The translations under genes and the position numbers were made by a program. The notes under the pieces were generated by a model that saw only the letters and a list, made by a program, of their open reading frames with translations, ran no database searches and was not told the origin of the DNA. A stretch of DNA of 64,000 nt, from NCBI RefSeq assembly GCF_900450995.1, contig NZ_UGHY01000002.1, positions 446,501 through 510,500 of the forward strand. Direction: 5' to 3'. This document shows positions 50,493 through 59,730 of the stretch, in pieces; position 1 is the stretch's first letter, and the number at the start of each line of letters is the position of its first letter. Origin of the DNA: Haemophilus parainfluenzae. Its GTDB lineage: Bacteria > Pseudomonadota > Gammaproteobacteria > Enterobacterales > Pasteurellaceae.

Positions 50493-51305
50493 ATGATGCT
50501 AGTAGTTTATTTATTACTTTGTATGTTATTCAGTCAAATAACTTGGGCGAACGATAGTGATTTAATGCTATTAGATACCTATGAAAATCAAGATATCTAG
50601 GGTTGGGTGATGTCTGAAAAATTAGATGGAGTACGAGGTTATTGGGATGGCAAAACGTTATTAAGTCGTCAAGGATTGCCCTTATCTGCTCCAGCATACT
50701 TTACGGCTCAATTTCCGCCTTTTGCCATTGATGGTGAGCTATTTAGTCAACGCAATCAATTTGAAGAAATTGCTTCTATTACGAAATCCTTTAAAGGTGA
50801 TAATTGGGCAAAATTAACACTTTATGTTTTCGATGTGCCTAATGCATCAGGCAACCTTTTTGAACGTCTCAAAACCTTAGAAGATTATTTGAAAGACCAC
50901 CCTATGTCTTATATCAAGATTATTCCACAAATTCCAATCCAAGATAAAACGCACTTATTCAACTATTTACATGAAGTAGAAGCAAAAAAAGGTGAAGGGG
51001 TTGTGTTACGTAATCCTAACGCCCCTTACGAACGGAAACGCAGTACACAAATTTTGAAGCTTAAAACCGCTTATGATGAAGAATGTATGGTGGTTGAGCA
51101 TCATAAAGGAAAAGGACAATTTGAAAATATACTCGGTTCACTCACCTGTGAAAATCATCGTGGAAAATTCAAAATCGGTTCAGGATTTAATCTGAGTGAG
51201 CGCAAGAATCCACCACCTATTGGCACCACAATCACCTATAAATATCGAGGATTAACTAATTCTGGAAAACCTCGTTTTGCCACTTATTGGAGAGATAAAA
51301 AATAA
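50493..51305 (+). pseudogene. ligE: Secreted ATP-dependent DNA ligase (LigE type) with an in-frame TAG
   Basis: Read from ATG 50493 or 50496 the protein starts with a signal-like hydrophobic segment (VVYLLLCMLFSQITWA) and DSDLMLLDTYENQ, then meets TAG at 50598-50600 where relatives have an acidic residue. Everything after it is intact: the adenylation motif SEKLDGVRGYW with the catalytic lysine, AIDGELF, GEGVVLRNP, QILKLKTAYDEE and an OB-fold tail. The open part is 232 residues from GTG 50607 or ATG 50610. Homologue of the periplasmic ATP-dependent ligase of H. influenzae (HI1182), thought to act during DNA uptake. With the stop, secretion is lost unless the TAG is a sequence error or read through. 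AAAGGAGAG precedes the ATGs. Confidence 0.8.
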
Positions 51306-51341
51306 GAACGGTCAAAAACATCGCTGTTTTTGACCGCTCTT
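51304..51341. terminator. Bidirectional terminator between the ligase and trxA
   Basis: A 17-base stem (51304-51320 with 51325-51341), one mismatch, TCGC loop, with GGTCAAAAACA in the 5' arm and T-runs on both strands. Convergent genes. Confidence 0.8.
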
Positions 51342-51359
51342 TTATGTTTAATAACTCAA

Positions 51360-51683
51360 TTATAGATGTTGATTAATAAACGCCGCTAATTGATTTTTTG
51401 GTAACGCACCAACTTGTGTTGCAACAAGTTGGCCATTTTTGAAAAGTAGTAAAGTTGGGATACTACGTACACCAAATTGACCTGCCACTAATTGGTTGTC
51501 ATCTACGTTGATTTTAACGATTTTTGCTTTACCTGCGAATTCAGGTGCAATTTCATCTAAAATTGGCGCAATCATTTTGCAAGGGCCACACCAAGGTGCC
51601 CAAAAATCCACTAATACAGGGATATCAGATTGCACAACCGCAGTTTCGAAATCTGCATCAGTAATATGTAATACTTCGCTCAT
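51360..51683 (-). CDS. trxA: Thioredoxin 1
   Basis: 107 residues, single thioredoxin domain with the redox centre [10 protein letters not shown] near residue 31 and the cis-proline region [13 protein letters not shown]. Cytosolic disulfide reductant for ribonucleotide reductase and others, kept reduced by TrxB (2,677-3,630). AAGGAAATAAAA precedes the ATG. Canonical length. Confidence 0.97.
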   Translation of the reverse strand: MSEVLHITDADFETAVVQSDIPVLVDFWAPWCGPCKMIAPILDEIAPEFAGKAKIVKINVDDNQLVAGQFGVRSIPTLLLFKNGQLVATQVGALPKNQLAAFINQHL

Positions 51684-51800
51684 TTTTATTTCCTTATCTA
51701 ATAAGATGTTGATTAATTAACACCTAACATTAATTGATGCCGTGCATAATAGCACAAGGTATATAGAATTGCACAGATTAGTTCGATTGATAAAAACTAA

Positions 51801-52910
51801 CTATTTAAGCTGTGCAAATGCCTGTAATAAATCGGCCTTGATGTCTTCCACATCTTCTAAACCAACAGAAAAACGCAACAACGTGTTTGTAATACCACGG
51901 GCGACACGTTCTGCTTCAGGAATATCCATATGAGTTTGGGTCGCAGGATAGGTAATAAAACTTTCTGTACCGCCTAAGCTTTCCGCAAAGGTAATCAACT
52001 TGATTGATTTTAAGAACGTATTCACCCAATTTTCATCTTTCAAACGGAAAGAAAGCATACCGCCTTTGTTTGGATATAACACGCTATCAATTTGTGGCTG
52101 TTCGCGTAAAAATTCCGCAATCGCCTTCGCATTATCTTGATGGCGTTTCATACGCAATGAAAGGGTTTTCATACCACGCACGGTTAACCAAGAATCAAAT
52201 GGCGAAAGTACGGCACCTGCACCATTTTGAATATAAGCGATACGATCACAAAGTTCTTGCCCTTTTGCAATAATCAAGCCCACCAAGCTATCATTATGGC
52301 CCGCAATATATTTTGTGCCACTGTGGATTACAATATCCGCGCCTAAATCTAATGGACGAGATAGTACAGGGGTTAAGAAGGTATTATCCACAATCATTAA
52401 TAAATTGTGTTTTTTCGCTAATTTTGCAATTTCTGCCACATCACACTCTTCCATTAATGGATTTGATGGAGTTTCAATAAAAATTGCTTTTGTATTTGCT
52501 GTAATAGCCGCTTCAATTTCAGCTAAAGAAGCGGTATTCACATAAACGGGTTTTACGCTGTTGTTATTTTTATAGGCAAAATCCAATAAACGATAGGTTC
52601 CACCATATACATCACTTGATAAAATCCATTCATCTGGGCCTTTGAATAGATTCATTAACACTTGAATTGCCGCCATGCCGGAGGAAAAGGCAAAACCACG
52701 ATCACCATTTTCTAATTTGGCTACGGTATCTTCTAAAACAGTACGCGTTGGATTTTTTGTACGCGTATAATCAAATCCCGTGCTTTCACCAATCCCGTGA
52801 TGACCATAAGCCGTTGAAAGATAAATTGGCGTAGAGACTGCACCAGTACGTTCATCACTGCGATTTCCCGCTTGGGCTAATAATGTATCGATAGAATATT
52901 GTTGTGTCAT
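51801..52910 (-). CDS. metB: Cystathionine gamma-synthase family PLP enzyme
   Basis: 369 residues of the Cys/Met metabolism PLP-dependent family: N-terminal ERTGAVSTPIYLSTAYGHHG, substrate region YTRTKNPT, PLP lysine in VIHSGTKYIAGHNDSLVG near residue 200, and C-terminal SLGGTESFITYPATQTHMDIP. It probably joins O-succinyl (or O-acetyl) homoserine and cysteine to cystathionine on the way to methionine. Sequence alone does not cleanly separate synthase from gamma-lyase; metB is the usual name for the H. influenzae counterpart (HI0086). No MetJ box was recognised upstream. Confidence 0.85.
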   Translation of the reverse strand: MTQQYSIDTLLAQAGNRSDERTGAVSTPIYLSTAYGHHGIGESTGFDYTRTKNPTRTVLEDTVAKLENGDRGFAFSSGMAAIQVLMNLFKGPDEWILSSDVYGGTYRLLDFAYKNNNSVKPVYVNTASLAEIEAAITANTKAIFIETPSNPLMEECDVAEIAKLAKKHNLLMIVDNTFLTPVLSRPLDLGADIVIHSGTKYIAGHNDSLVGLIIAKGQELCDRIAYIQNGAGAVLSPFDSWLTVRGMKTLSLRMKRHQDNAKAIAEFLREQPQIDSVLYPNKGGMLSFRLKDENWVNTFLKSIKLITFAESLGGTESFITYPATQTHMDIPEAERVARGITNTLLRFSVGLEDVEDIKADLLQAFAQLK

Positions 52911-53116
52911 AATTTACCTCTAAATATGCAAAAATTTGACCGCACTTTTCTTGATTTAATGGCGAACAAAACGTTCCAATTTTGTCATAAAGCCACTCAC
53001 GATAAAAGTAGAAATTGAAAACTCTGTAAAAATTATATTCTTGTGTCAAATTTTGCTGTAATTTCAACCGAAACGAAGATTTTTTCAACATTTGAATTTT
53101 TTTTTCAGATCTTCGA

Positions 53117-53144
53117 TTGACAGAATTTCAAATTCCCGTAAAAT
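53117..53144 (+). promoter_or_regulatory. Promoter of the tRNA operon
   Basis: Perfect -35 TTGACA (53117-53122) and -10 TAAAAT (53139-53144), 16 bases apart, about 20 bases before the first tRNA. Confidence 0.75.
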
Positions 53145-53164
53145 GCACCGCACTAACAGCGTAT

Positions 53165-53240
<76 letters not shown>

Positions 53241-53247
53241 AACTAAC

Positions 53248-53321
53248 GGCGTGTTAGCAAAGCGGTTATGCACTGGATTGCAAATCCATGTAGCTCGGTT
53301 CGACTCCGGGACACGCCTCCA
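53248..53321 (+). tRNA. cysT: tRNA-Cys (anticodon GCA)
   Basis: 74 bases including CCA end. Acceptor GGCGTGT pairs with ACACGCC; anticodon loop carries TTGCAAA (anticodon GCA); T-arm CTCGGTTCGACTCCGGG. Cotranscribed with tRNA-Gly, 7 bases away. Confidence 0.94.
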
Positions 53322-53349
53322 TAACCACGCAGTTAGTTAATCACTCGAT

Positions 53350-53436
53350 GCCCGAGTGGTGGAATCGGTAGACACAAGGGATTTAAAATCCCTCGCCTTT
53401 CGAGGCGTGCCAGTTCAAGTCTGGCTTCGGGCACCA
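53350..53436 (+). tRNA. leuZ: tRNA-Leu (anticodon TAA)
   Basis: 87 bases including CCA, with the long variable arm of a class II tRNA (CTCGCCTTTCGAGG). Acceptor GCCCGA pairs with TCGGGC; anticodon loop TTTAAAA (TAA). Confidence 0.94.
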
Positions 53437-53457
53437 TTTTAAATATAAAAGAAGATT

Positions 53458-53478
53458 GTCGCGTAAGCGGCTTTTTTT
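53458..53478 (+). terminator. Terminator of the tRNA operon
   Basis: GTCGC (53458-53462) pairs with GCGGC (53467-53471), one G-U pair, GTAA loop, followed by seven T. Confidence 0.6.
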
Positions 53479-53594
53479 ATGCCTAAAATTTAGATTTTCT
53501 GTTTTTTGACTAAGTCATTTATGACTCAGTATCTAACTAAAACCTACAAAAAAACAACCGCACTTGAGGTCGTTTCCATTTATAGTTCAAAGGA

Positions 53595-54394
53595 TTATTT
53601 CAATTTTTCACCTTTAAATTCACCTGTTAAACTTTCTAAGAAAGAGGTGATGTCCTCCACATCTTTTTGAGCAGGCTGTTGCACGTTACTTTGGTATTTC
53701 AACATTGCACTCACAGCATCTTTTAGCTCTTTTGCTGACGCATCATGGAAATATGGTGCGGTAAGCGCGATGTTACGTAAAGTTGGCACTTTGAAGCGAT
53801 GCATATCAAATGGATCTTTCGTTTGAGCAAAGCTACCTTCATCGGCATCAGTTAATGGCGTACCACGATCTTTAAAGTAATCGCCGTAGAGTCCCATGTA
53901 TTCATAAGATTGTCCACCCATTGCTACGCCAGTATGACAAGTATCGCATTTATGTTGTTTGAATAACTCATAACCGCAAACTTGTTGCTCGGTCAAGGCT
54001 GTTTTATCCCCTTTCAAATAACGGTCGAAATCACTATTTGGCGTAATTAATGTTTTTTCATATTCACCAATCGCATGAGTTAAGGTTTCTTTCGTCACTT
54101 GTGGATATTCTTTTAAGAATTCTTTTTTGAATTCTTCATCCATTTCAAAACGTGCCACGATGTCATCCCAAGAGTGCGACCCCATTTCTACTGGATTTGT
54201 TGGAGGACCTTTCTCTTGATCCGCTAAATCTGCCGCATGGCCATCCCAGAATTGCACAAAGTTAAATGCGGCATTGAACACAGTTGGTGCGTTAATTAGG
54301 CCTTTTTTCTCTTTATCAAATTGATGTAGATACCCTACAACCCCAAATAACCCAATACTGCAATGGCGGCTCCGCCAATAATCAGTTTTTTCAT
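53595..54394 (-). pseudogene. ccp: Decayed di-haem cytochrome c peroxidase (first haem domain deleted)
   Basis: ATG 54394 (GGAGG upstream) begins a membrane anchor MKKLIIGGAAIAVLGY, loses frame at the CCCC run 54341-54344 (one G short on the coding strand), and would continue as GVVGYLHQFDKEKKG directly into NAPTVFNAAFNFVQFWDG and the rest. Di-haem peroxidases have about 60-70 residues between these points, including the first CXXCH; here only one CXXCH (CDTCHTG) remains near the C-terminal haem domain. So an internal deletion near 54300 has removed the electron-accepting haem site. The remainder (VPTLRNIALTAPYFHDA) is well kept. The enzyme would reduce periplasmic hydrogen peroxide; this copy is probably inactive. 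Confidence 0.8.
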
Positions 54395-54570
54395 CTAATA
54401 ATCCTCCAAATAAACATAAAAAATAAACGTAAAACTTAAATTGAGACGATTATGACAAAAAAATAACTTATTTTTTATGTGTATTTAATTAACTTTGGCT
54501 ATGGACTAGATTGATTGCATTAAAGGCCTTTTTACGCTATAGGTGAGAACTCTCCTAAAAACTAACCAAT

Positions 54571-54600
54571 AAAAAATGCGGTTATTTCTAACCGCACTTT
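54571..54600 (-). terminator. Terminator of hflC with uptake signal
   Basis: TGCGGTTA (54577-54584) and TAACCGCA (54589-54596) form an 8-bp perfect stem; on the minus strand it starts with AAAGTGCGGT and six T follow. Confidence 0.8.
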
Positions 54601-54619
54601 ACTTTTCATTATCTTTTGT

Positions 54620-55507
54620 TTATTTCTTTGGCGCCTGCATAAAGCGGAAAAAATCGCTATCAGATTTCAAGATCATCATATTATCTGAACCTTCGAAGCT
54701 ACTTTCATAGGCTTTTAAGCTACGAATAAAGCTATAAAATTGTGGTTCTTGAGCAAAAGCTTGAGAATATAATTTTGCTGCAGCCGCATCACCATTACCA
54801 CGTAATTCTTGTGCGGCTTTATTCGCATTTGCTAAGATTAAGATCACTTTACGATCTACATCCGCTTGAATGAATGCTGCTTTTTCCTTACCTTGAGAAC
54901 GATGTTCACGCGCAACCGCATCACGTTCTGCACGCATACGTTGGTAAATCGAAGAAGAAACTTCATCCGGTAAATTGATTTGTTTTACGCGAACATCGAC
55001 GACTTCAATCCCTAATTCAGAGGTACTATCCTGCCCTGAATTTAACGCTTTTTTCGCCCCCGCCATTAATTCACCACGTGTACCTGAAACGATATCTTTA
55101 ATCGTGCGGGTACCAATTTCTGAACGCAGGCGGTCATTCACTTTACGGCTTAATAAGCTTGAAGCTTGGTTATAATCGCCACCACCCGTTGCAGTATAGA
55201 AACGACCGAAATCGCTGATTTTCCATTTCACATAGGAATCTACCAACAAGTCTTTTTTCTCGACTGTCACAAAGCGAGTAGCTGAACCATCTAAAGTACG
55301 AATACGCGCATCAAGCACTTTAATACTATCAATTAAAGGCAATTTGAAATGCAAGCCTGGTTCATATACAACCACTTTGTTATCTGCATCACGTTGTACT
55401 TTGTTAAAACGCAACATGATGCCACGAGTGCCCTCAGTTACAACCACGACGCTGGAATATAACACCGCTGCAATCACCACAATAATCGGAAGTAAAAATT
55501 TACGCAT
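54620..55507 (-). CDS. hflC: HflC, regulator of FtsH protease
   Basis: 295 residues: an N-terminal membrane anchor (about 4-22, LLPIIVVIAAVLYSSVVVV), SPFH/band 7 domain with VVVTEGTRGIMLRFNKV and a long C-terminal helix (EHRSQGKEKAAFIQADVDRKVILILANANKAAQELRG). With HflK it forms a large cage around FtsH in the inner membrane. Starts in a one-base overlap with the hflK stop (TAATG). Confidence 0.95.
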   Translation of the reverse strand: MRKFLLPIIVVIAAVLYSSVVVVTEGTRGIMLRFNKVQRDADNKVVVYEPGLHFKLPLIDSIKVLDARIRTLDGSATRFVTVEKKDLLVDSYVKWKISDFGRFYTATGGGDYNQASSLLSRKVNDRLRSEIGTRTIKDIVSGTRGELMAGAKKALNSGQDSTSELGIEVVDVRVKQINLPDEVSSSIYQRMRAERDAVAREHRSQGKEKAAFIQADVDRKVILILANANKAAQELRGNGDAAAAKLYSQAFAQEPQFYSFIRSLKAYESSFEGSDNMMILKSDSDFFRFMQAPKK

Positions 55508-56748
55508 TAGTTAAATCTCCCTTGGCGAATGCCTTCATTTGATTGAACTGGTTGAGCCACTTGTGTTTCTACTCGACGTTCCTGTGTTGAAACAGGTGCA
55601 GAACTGACCGCACTTTCAGAAGTAGTAGTCATTGGCTTGGTCACTTTTTTACCCATTAATTGCTCCAATGGCAATACAGTTAAATTATTACCATTATTGC
55701 TGTCTAGCATCACTTTCGGTGTGTTTGCCATGACTTTTTCCATGGTTTGAATATAAAGACGCTCTTTTAACAAATCAGGCGCCGCTTTAAATTCAGGTAG
55801 AAGACGTTGTAAACGTTCCACTTCCCCTTGCGCATCAAGTACAACACGATCTTTATAAGCTGTAGCTTCTTCTATAATACGCTGTGCCTCACCGCGAGCA
55901 ATTGGCTCTTTCTCACGAGCATAAGCTTCTGCTTCACGAATGTAACGTTGTTCGTCTTCCTGTGCTTTAATCGCATCATCGAAAGCATCTTTCACTTCTT
56001 CTGGTGGGCGTGCGGATTGGAAGTTCACGTCAATCACTTCAAGTCCCATATCATAAGGTTTGATAATATCGTTCAATGCTTTCCACGTATCTTCACGCAC
56101 CACGGCACGACCAGTTGTCAACACATCATTCATGGTCATATGACCAATCACATAACGAAGTGCACTGTCAGTCGCTTGTCCGAGACTATTATCCGCATTG
56201 CTCACGCTAAACAAGTATTTTTCAGGATTTTGCACGCGATATTGCACGGTCATTTCTACTTTAACCATGTTTTCATCTTTAGTTAACATCGCACCTTGCG
56301 TTTTAAGCTCACGAACTTGTTCCACATTTACTGGAATCACTTTATCAATAAAAGTTGGTTTCCAGTTTAATCCTGGTTGAACAATAGAATGAAACTCACC
56401 AAAACGTAACGTCACACCACGTTCTGCTTCTTTAATGGTGTAAAAACCGCTTACACCCCAAATAATTCCCCCGATCACCGCGGCGATCGGTAAAATTTTA
56501 CCTAAATTGAATGAAGGTATATTCGGCGAAGTATTATTTGAACCGCCTTTTTTATTACCCCCACCTAATTTTTTCAACAGATTATTGAATACTTCTTCAA
56601 TATCTGGTGGTGATTGCTCCTGATTTTTATTGTCTCGCGATCCCCAGCCATTTTCATTTTGCTTATCTGATGAATTATCTGACTGTTTTGGACCGCTGCT
56701 CTGTCCCGGTTTACCCCAAGGATCTTGATCTGGACCGTTTTGCGACAT
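55507..56748 (-). CDS. hflK: HflK, regulator of FtsH protease
   Basis: 413 residues. Gly/Asn/Gln-rich N-terminal cytosolic tail (MSQNGPDQDPWGKPGQSSG), one membrane helix (about 91-109), SPFH domain with GFYTIKEAERGVTLRFGEF, then a helix-rich C-terminus. Forms the HflKC complex. Start at ATG 56748 has GGAG seven bases upstream and gives the usual MSQNGPDQDPWG beginning; the open frame goes 12 bases further. Confidence 0.95.
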   Translation of the reverse strand: MSQNGPDQDPWGKPGQSSGPKQSDNSSDKQNENGWGSRDNKNQEQSPPDIEEVFNNLLKKLGGGNKKGGSNNTSPNIPSFNLGKILPIAAVIGGIIWGVSGFYTIKEAERGVTLRFGEFHSIVQPGLNWKPTFIDKVIPVNVEQVRELKTQGAMLTKDENMVKVEMTVQYRVQNPEKYLFSVSNADNSLGQATDSALRYVIGHMTMNDVLTTGRAVVREDTWKALNDIIKPYDMGLEVIDVNFQSARPPEEVKDAFDDAIKAQEDEQRYIREAEAYAREKEPIARGEAQRIIEEATAYKDRVVLDAQGEVERLQRLLPEFKAAPDLLKERLYIQTMEKVMANTPKVMLDSNNGNNLTVLPLEQLMGKKVTKPMTTTSESAVSSAPVSTQERRVETQVAQPVQSNEGIRQGRFN

Positions 56749-56845
56749 TACGTTCTCCATTTGTCTAAAAATTTTAATGAGTTTATCGAAATAAATGGGG
56801 TTAGTCTATGAAAATACAAGTGGCGAATCAAGTTTTATAAAATAA

Positions 56846-56873
56846 AAAATCCTTGAATATTTTCAAGGATTTT
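56846..56873 (-). terminator. Terminator of the phosphopantetheinyl transferase gene
   Basis: AAAATCCTTGAA (56846-56857) and TTCAAGGATTTT (56862-56873) form a perfect 12-bp stem, TATT loop, T-run beyond. Confidence 0.85.
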
Positions 56874-56876
56874 CTT

Positions 56877-57587
56877 TTATTCATTTACTTGGTAAATCAA
56901 GGATTTTTTTATATTTTTTTCGAGTAAATTTTTTCCATTCCAGTGATAAAAGTGCGGTTGAATTTTTGACTGATTTATAAATGCCGCAAAGTAAAAAGGC
57001 AATTCATCCGTAAAGAGCAACGCTCCTTTTGGACAATAATCTGAAAAGATCTGCAGTTGTTCAGGCAAATGCATCACACTTGATAACTTCACTATTCCTA
57101 CACCTTGTGATTTCAACACGGCTTCACGCAAACACCAACAACGATAAAAGGCCAGGTCTGCATCAGGCTGTTTAGCAAACCAATCTTGTTCTGCTTGTAG
57201 CGCAAAATGAGCCATGAGCGCAAAAAAATTCCGTTTTTTTGGAAATTCAATATCAATACCGACCGCACTTTTTTCTGATTCATTAATATGCAGCAATACA
57301 GCAACCCAATCACCAGAGTGACTAATATTAAAATCAATATTCTCGACGGGAAATTGTGGTCTGTCACTTTGTGTACGATAAATTCGCCCTAAAAGGGCGG
57401 TTGATTTTTCCGCTGTTTTTAGCAACTGCCAAAGTAAAAAATGCGCCAATCGACGGCATTGATGTCGTTGCGTTATCCGAGAATTCCCCTTCGGTTCTAT
57501 ACACAAATTTTCAGGGACAAGATCCGTAGGGATTTCATCAAAAGGGAAAGGTTGTTGAATATTGGCGTAGGCAATAAAAGTTGTCAT
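56877..57587 (-). CDS. 4'-phosphopantetheinyl transferase family protein
   Basis: 236 residues from MTTFIAYANIQQPFPFDEIP. Sfp/AcpT-type motifs: NISHSGDWVAV near residue 91, AVGIDIEF near residue 110 (Mg-binding Asp/Glu) and the WCLREAVLKSQGVG motif (normally W-X-X-K-E-A). The catalytic lysine of WxxKEA is Arg here (LREA), as the sequence shows. Such enzymes attach phosphopantetheine to carrier proteins. It matches H. influenzae HI0152. The open frame runs further to 57644, but this adds a hydrophobic stretch without a ribosome site. Confidence 0.82.
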   Translation of the reverse strand: MTTFIAYANIQQPFPFDEIPTDLVPENLCIEPKGNSRITQRHQCRRLAHFLLWQLLKTAEKSTALLGRIYRTQSDRPQFPVENIDFNISHSGDWVAVLLHINESEKSAVGIDIEFPKKRNFFALMAHFALQAEQDWFAKQPDADLAFYRCWCLREAVLKSQGVGIVKLSSVMHLPEQLQIFSDYCPKGALLFTDELPFYFAAFINQSKIQPHFYHWNGKNLLEKNIKKSLIYQVNE

Positions 57588-57690
57588 AAAAATAATGAAT
57601 AAACATATCAGTTTGATTGCATTATAAAAGGAAATCCGCCGCACGCCAACACAACCTAAAACTCATCAAAGCAAGGTGTTAGATTAAAAC

Positions 57691-57706
57691 TGTGAGCGGT
57701 TTCACA
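57691..57706. promoter_or_regulatory. CRP site upstream of the PTS permease
   Basis: TGTGAGCGGTTTCACA is a perfect TGTGA-N6-TCACA core. A candidate -10 (TTACAT, 57728-57733) would put the start near 57740, class II spacing from the site centre. Confidence 0.8.
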
Positions 57707-57759
57707 GATTTTTCTCTTCAAATACGTTACATTTCAAAAAAATAATCACAGGAGGTTCT

Positions 57760-59253
57760 ATGTTTAAACAACTTCAACAAGTCGGTAAGGCATTCATGTT
57801 GCCAATTGCTATTTTGCCTGCTGCGGGTCTTTTACTCGGGATCGGTGGGGCGCTTTCCAATAAAGCAACGGTGCAAGCCTATCCAATTTTAAATAATGAG
57901 GCACTGCAAGGTCTATTTCAGATTATGTCTGCAGCTGGTAGCGTGGTGTTCGCTAATTTAGCCTTATTATTGTGTATCGGTTTAGGTATCGGCTTAGCTA
58001 AACGTGACAAAGGCGTTGCTGCTCTTGCTGCGGTTGTCGGTTATCTCATTATGACGGGTACCATTGCCGCATTAATTCCGATTTTCTCTCCTGATGTAAA
58101 AAGCATTGATACAGGTGTGATTGGTGCATTGGTAATGGGCTTGATTACCGTTAAATTACACAATCGCTATCACAATATCCAATTACCACAAGTATTAGGT
58201 TTCTTTGGTGGTTCTCGCTTTGTGCCAATCGTTACCGCTTTTTCAGCCATTTTTGTTGGATTAGTTTTCTTCCTCATTTGGCCAACTTTCCAACAATGGC
58301 TCGTATCCGCAGGTAAAAGTATCGCCTCCATGGGAACCTTTGGAACATTCTTATACGGTTTCTTAATGCGATTATCGGGTGCGGTTGGCTTACATCACAT
58401 GATTTATCCGCTGTTTTGGTATTCTGAATTAGGTGGTGTGGAAATGGTTAATGGTGAGATGATTGTTGGTGCACAAAAAATCTTTTTTGCTCAATTAGCG
58501 GATCCAAATCACCACGGTTTATTTACGGAAGGAACCCGTTTCTTTGCCGGCCGTTTTGATACCATGATGTTTGGCTTACCGGCCGCCTGTTTAGCCATGT
58601 ATCACTGTGTACCGAAAAAACGTCGTGCACAAATTGGCGGCTTATTCCTTGGGGCAGCCCTCACCTCTTTCATTACAGGCATTACTGAACCGATCGAATT
58701 CATGTTCTTGTTTGTTGCTCCATGGCTTTATGCGTTCCACGCATTCTTAGATGGGGTGTCTTTCTTTATTGCCGATTATTTAAATATCTCTATCGGGAAT
58801 ACTTTCTCTGGTGGTTTTATTGATTTCTTGCTCTTCGGTATTTTACAAGGTGATGAAAACACCCATTGGTTACGTGTCATTTTCGTCGGTATTCCTTGGG
58901 CGCTACTCTATTATTTCTCTTTCGTTTTCTTGATTCGCATCTTTAATGTGATGACACCAGGACGTGGTGAAGAAACCGAAGAAAATGTAGAACAAGAAAC
59001 AAGTTCACTTACTGAAAATGCACATAAAATTATTGTAGCATTAGGTAGTGCTGAAAATATTGAAAACGTGGATGCGTGTATTACTCGCTTACGTGTTTCT
59101 GTTAAGGACGTGAAAGCCGTTGATAAAGCCACATTGAAAAAATTAGGCGCGATTGATGTGCTTGAAGTGGGCGGTGGCGTACAAGCCATTTTCGGTGCCA
59201 AAGCCGTACTCTACAAGAGTGAAGTGAATCAAATCTTAGGAAAAGAAGATTAA
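57760..59253 (+). CDS. ptsG: PTS glucose/maltose-type EIICB permease
   Basis: 497 residues. EIIC membrane domain (about 1-390) with LPAAGLLLGIGGALSN, HHMIYPLFWYSELGGV and ITGITEPIEFMFLF; EIIB domain (about 415-490) with the phosphorylated cysteine in DACITRLRVSVKDV. It takes up and phosphorylates glucose or a related hexose/maltose through phosphoenolpyruvate:sugar phosphotransferase; a EIIA domain is not fused. AGGAGGT lies four bases before the ATG. A perfect CRP site lies upstream. Sugar specificity (ptsG versus malX-like) cannot be settled from sequence. A glucose PTS fits H. parainfluenzae rather than H. influenzae. Confidence 0.88.
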   Translation: MFKQLQQVGKAFMLPIAILPAAGLLLGIGGALSNKATVQAYPILNNEALQGLFQIMSAAGSVVFANLALLLCIGLGIGLAKRDKGVAALAAVVGYLIMTGTIAALIPIFSPDVKSIDTGVIGALVMGLITVKLHNRYHNIQLPQVLGFFGGSRFVPIVTAFSAIFVGLVFFLIWPTFQQWLVSAGKSIASMGTFGTFLYGFLMRLSGAVGLHHMIYPLFWYSELGGVEMVNGEMIVGAQKIFFAQLADPNHHGLFTEGTRFFAGRFDTMMFGLPAACLAMYHCVPKKRRAQIGGLFLGAALTSFITGITEPIEFMFLFVAPWLYAFHAFLDGVSFFIADYLNISIGNTFSGGFIDFLLFGILQGDENTHWLRVIFVGIPWALLYYFSFVFLIRIFNVMTPGRGEETEENVEQETSSLTENAHKIIVALGSAENIENVDACITRLRVSVKDVKAVDKATLKKLGAIDVLEVGGGVQAIFGAKAVLYKSEVNQILGKED

Positions 59254-59264
59254 TTCCTAAAAAT

Positions 59265-59287
59265 AAAGGGCGTTTATCCCGCCCTTT
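59265..59287 (+). terminator. Terminator of the PTS gene
   Basis: AAAGGGCG (59265-59272) and CGCCCTTT (59280-59287), perfect 8-bp stem followed by TT. Confidence 0.7.
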
Positions 59288-59304
59288 TGAGTAACAAAAC
59301 AAAA

Positions 59305-59328
59305 GTGCAGATCAAATTTGATCTGCAC
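59305..59328. repeat. 24-bp perfect palindrome at the IS left end
   Basis: GTGCAGATCAAA (59305-59316) is followed directly by its reverse complement (59317-59328). It overlaps the left inverted repeat of the IS. It could be a terminator, a fold-back at an insertion junction, or part of the element. Confidence 0.6.
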
Positions 59329-59376
59329 CCCAAAAGTTGGACTCAACAAACCAACAATTGAGGTGCAGATTTTTTT

Positions 59377-59730
59377 ATGGGTAAACACTATACAATCGAA
59401 TTTAAATTACAGGTTCTTCAACCTATTTTGAATGGGAAAATGAGTATTAGAGAAGCTGCTCGTTTTTACAATATTCCTTCCAACGCCCTAGTCGGGACAT
59501 GGTTGAAACGGTTTGAAAAAAGTGGCATAAAAGGACTTATTCCCCGTAAACCATCAGGACGACCGCCGATGAAACCCAAATATGCAAAAATGCCACCGCC
59601 ACCCAAAACTGAAGAAGACCGTTTACGCCTGAGAATTTTACAGCTTGAAGCGGAGGTGGCCTACCTAAAGGAGTTGAGAAGGCTCAGACTTCAGGACGAA
59701 GCCGAGCAACGGAAATTATCCAAAGGTTAA
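59377..59730 (+). CDS. IS3-family transposase OrfA
   Basis: 117 residues: N-terminal helix-turn-helix (YTIEFKLQVLQPILNGKMSIREAARFYNIP), RKPSGRPP motif and a C-terminal leucine-zipper-like helix (EEDRLRLRILQLEAEVAYLKEL). It binds the element's ends and dimerises. Belongs to the IS3/IS150 group. The frame appears intact; OrfB lies in the -1 frame and would be reached by frameshifting, though no strong A-run slippery site was seen. Confidence 0.85.
   Translation: MGKHYTIEFKLQVLQPILNGKMSIREAARFYNIPSNALVGTWLKRFEKSGIKGLIPRKPSGRPPMKPKYAKMPPPPKTEEDRLRLRILQLEAEVAYLKELRRLRLQDEAEQRKLSKG

Noticed and set aside
52911..53091. MetJ box upstream of metB
   Set aside because: No AGACGTCT-like repeat was found.
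54505..54530. FNR site upstream of ccp
   Set aside because: TTGAT-N4-TTAAA keeps only one good half; too weak to claim.
59660..59700. Programmed frameshift slippery site between orfA and orfB
   Set aside because: The -1 frame relation is clear but no A-run heptamer was found, so the shift site is not called.
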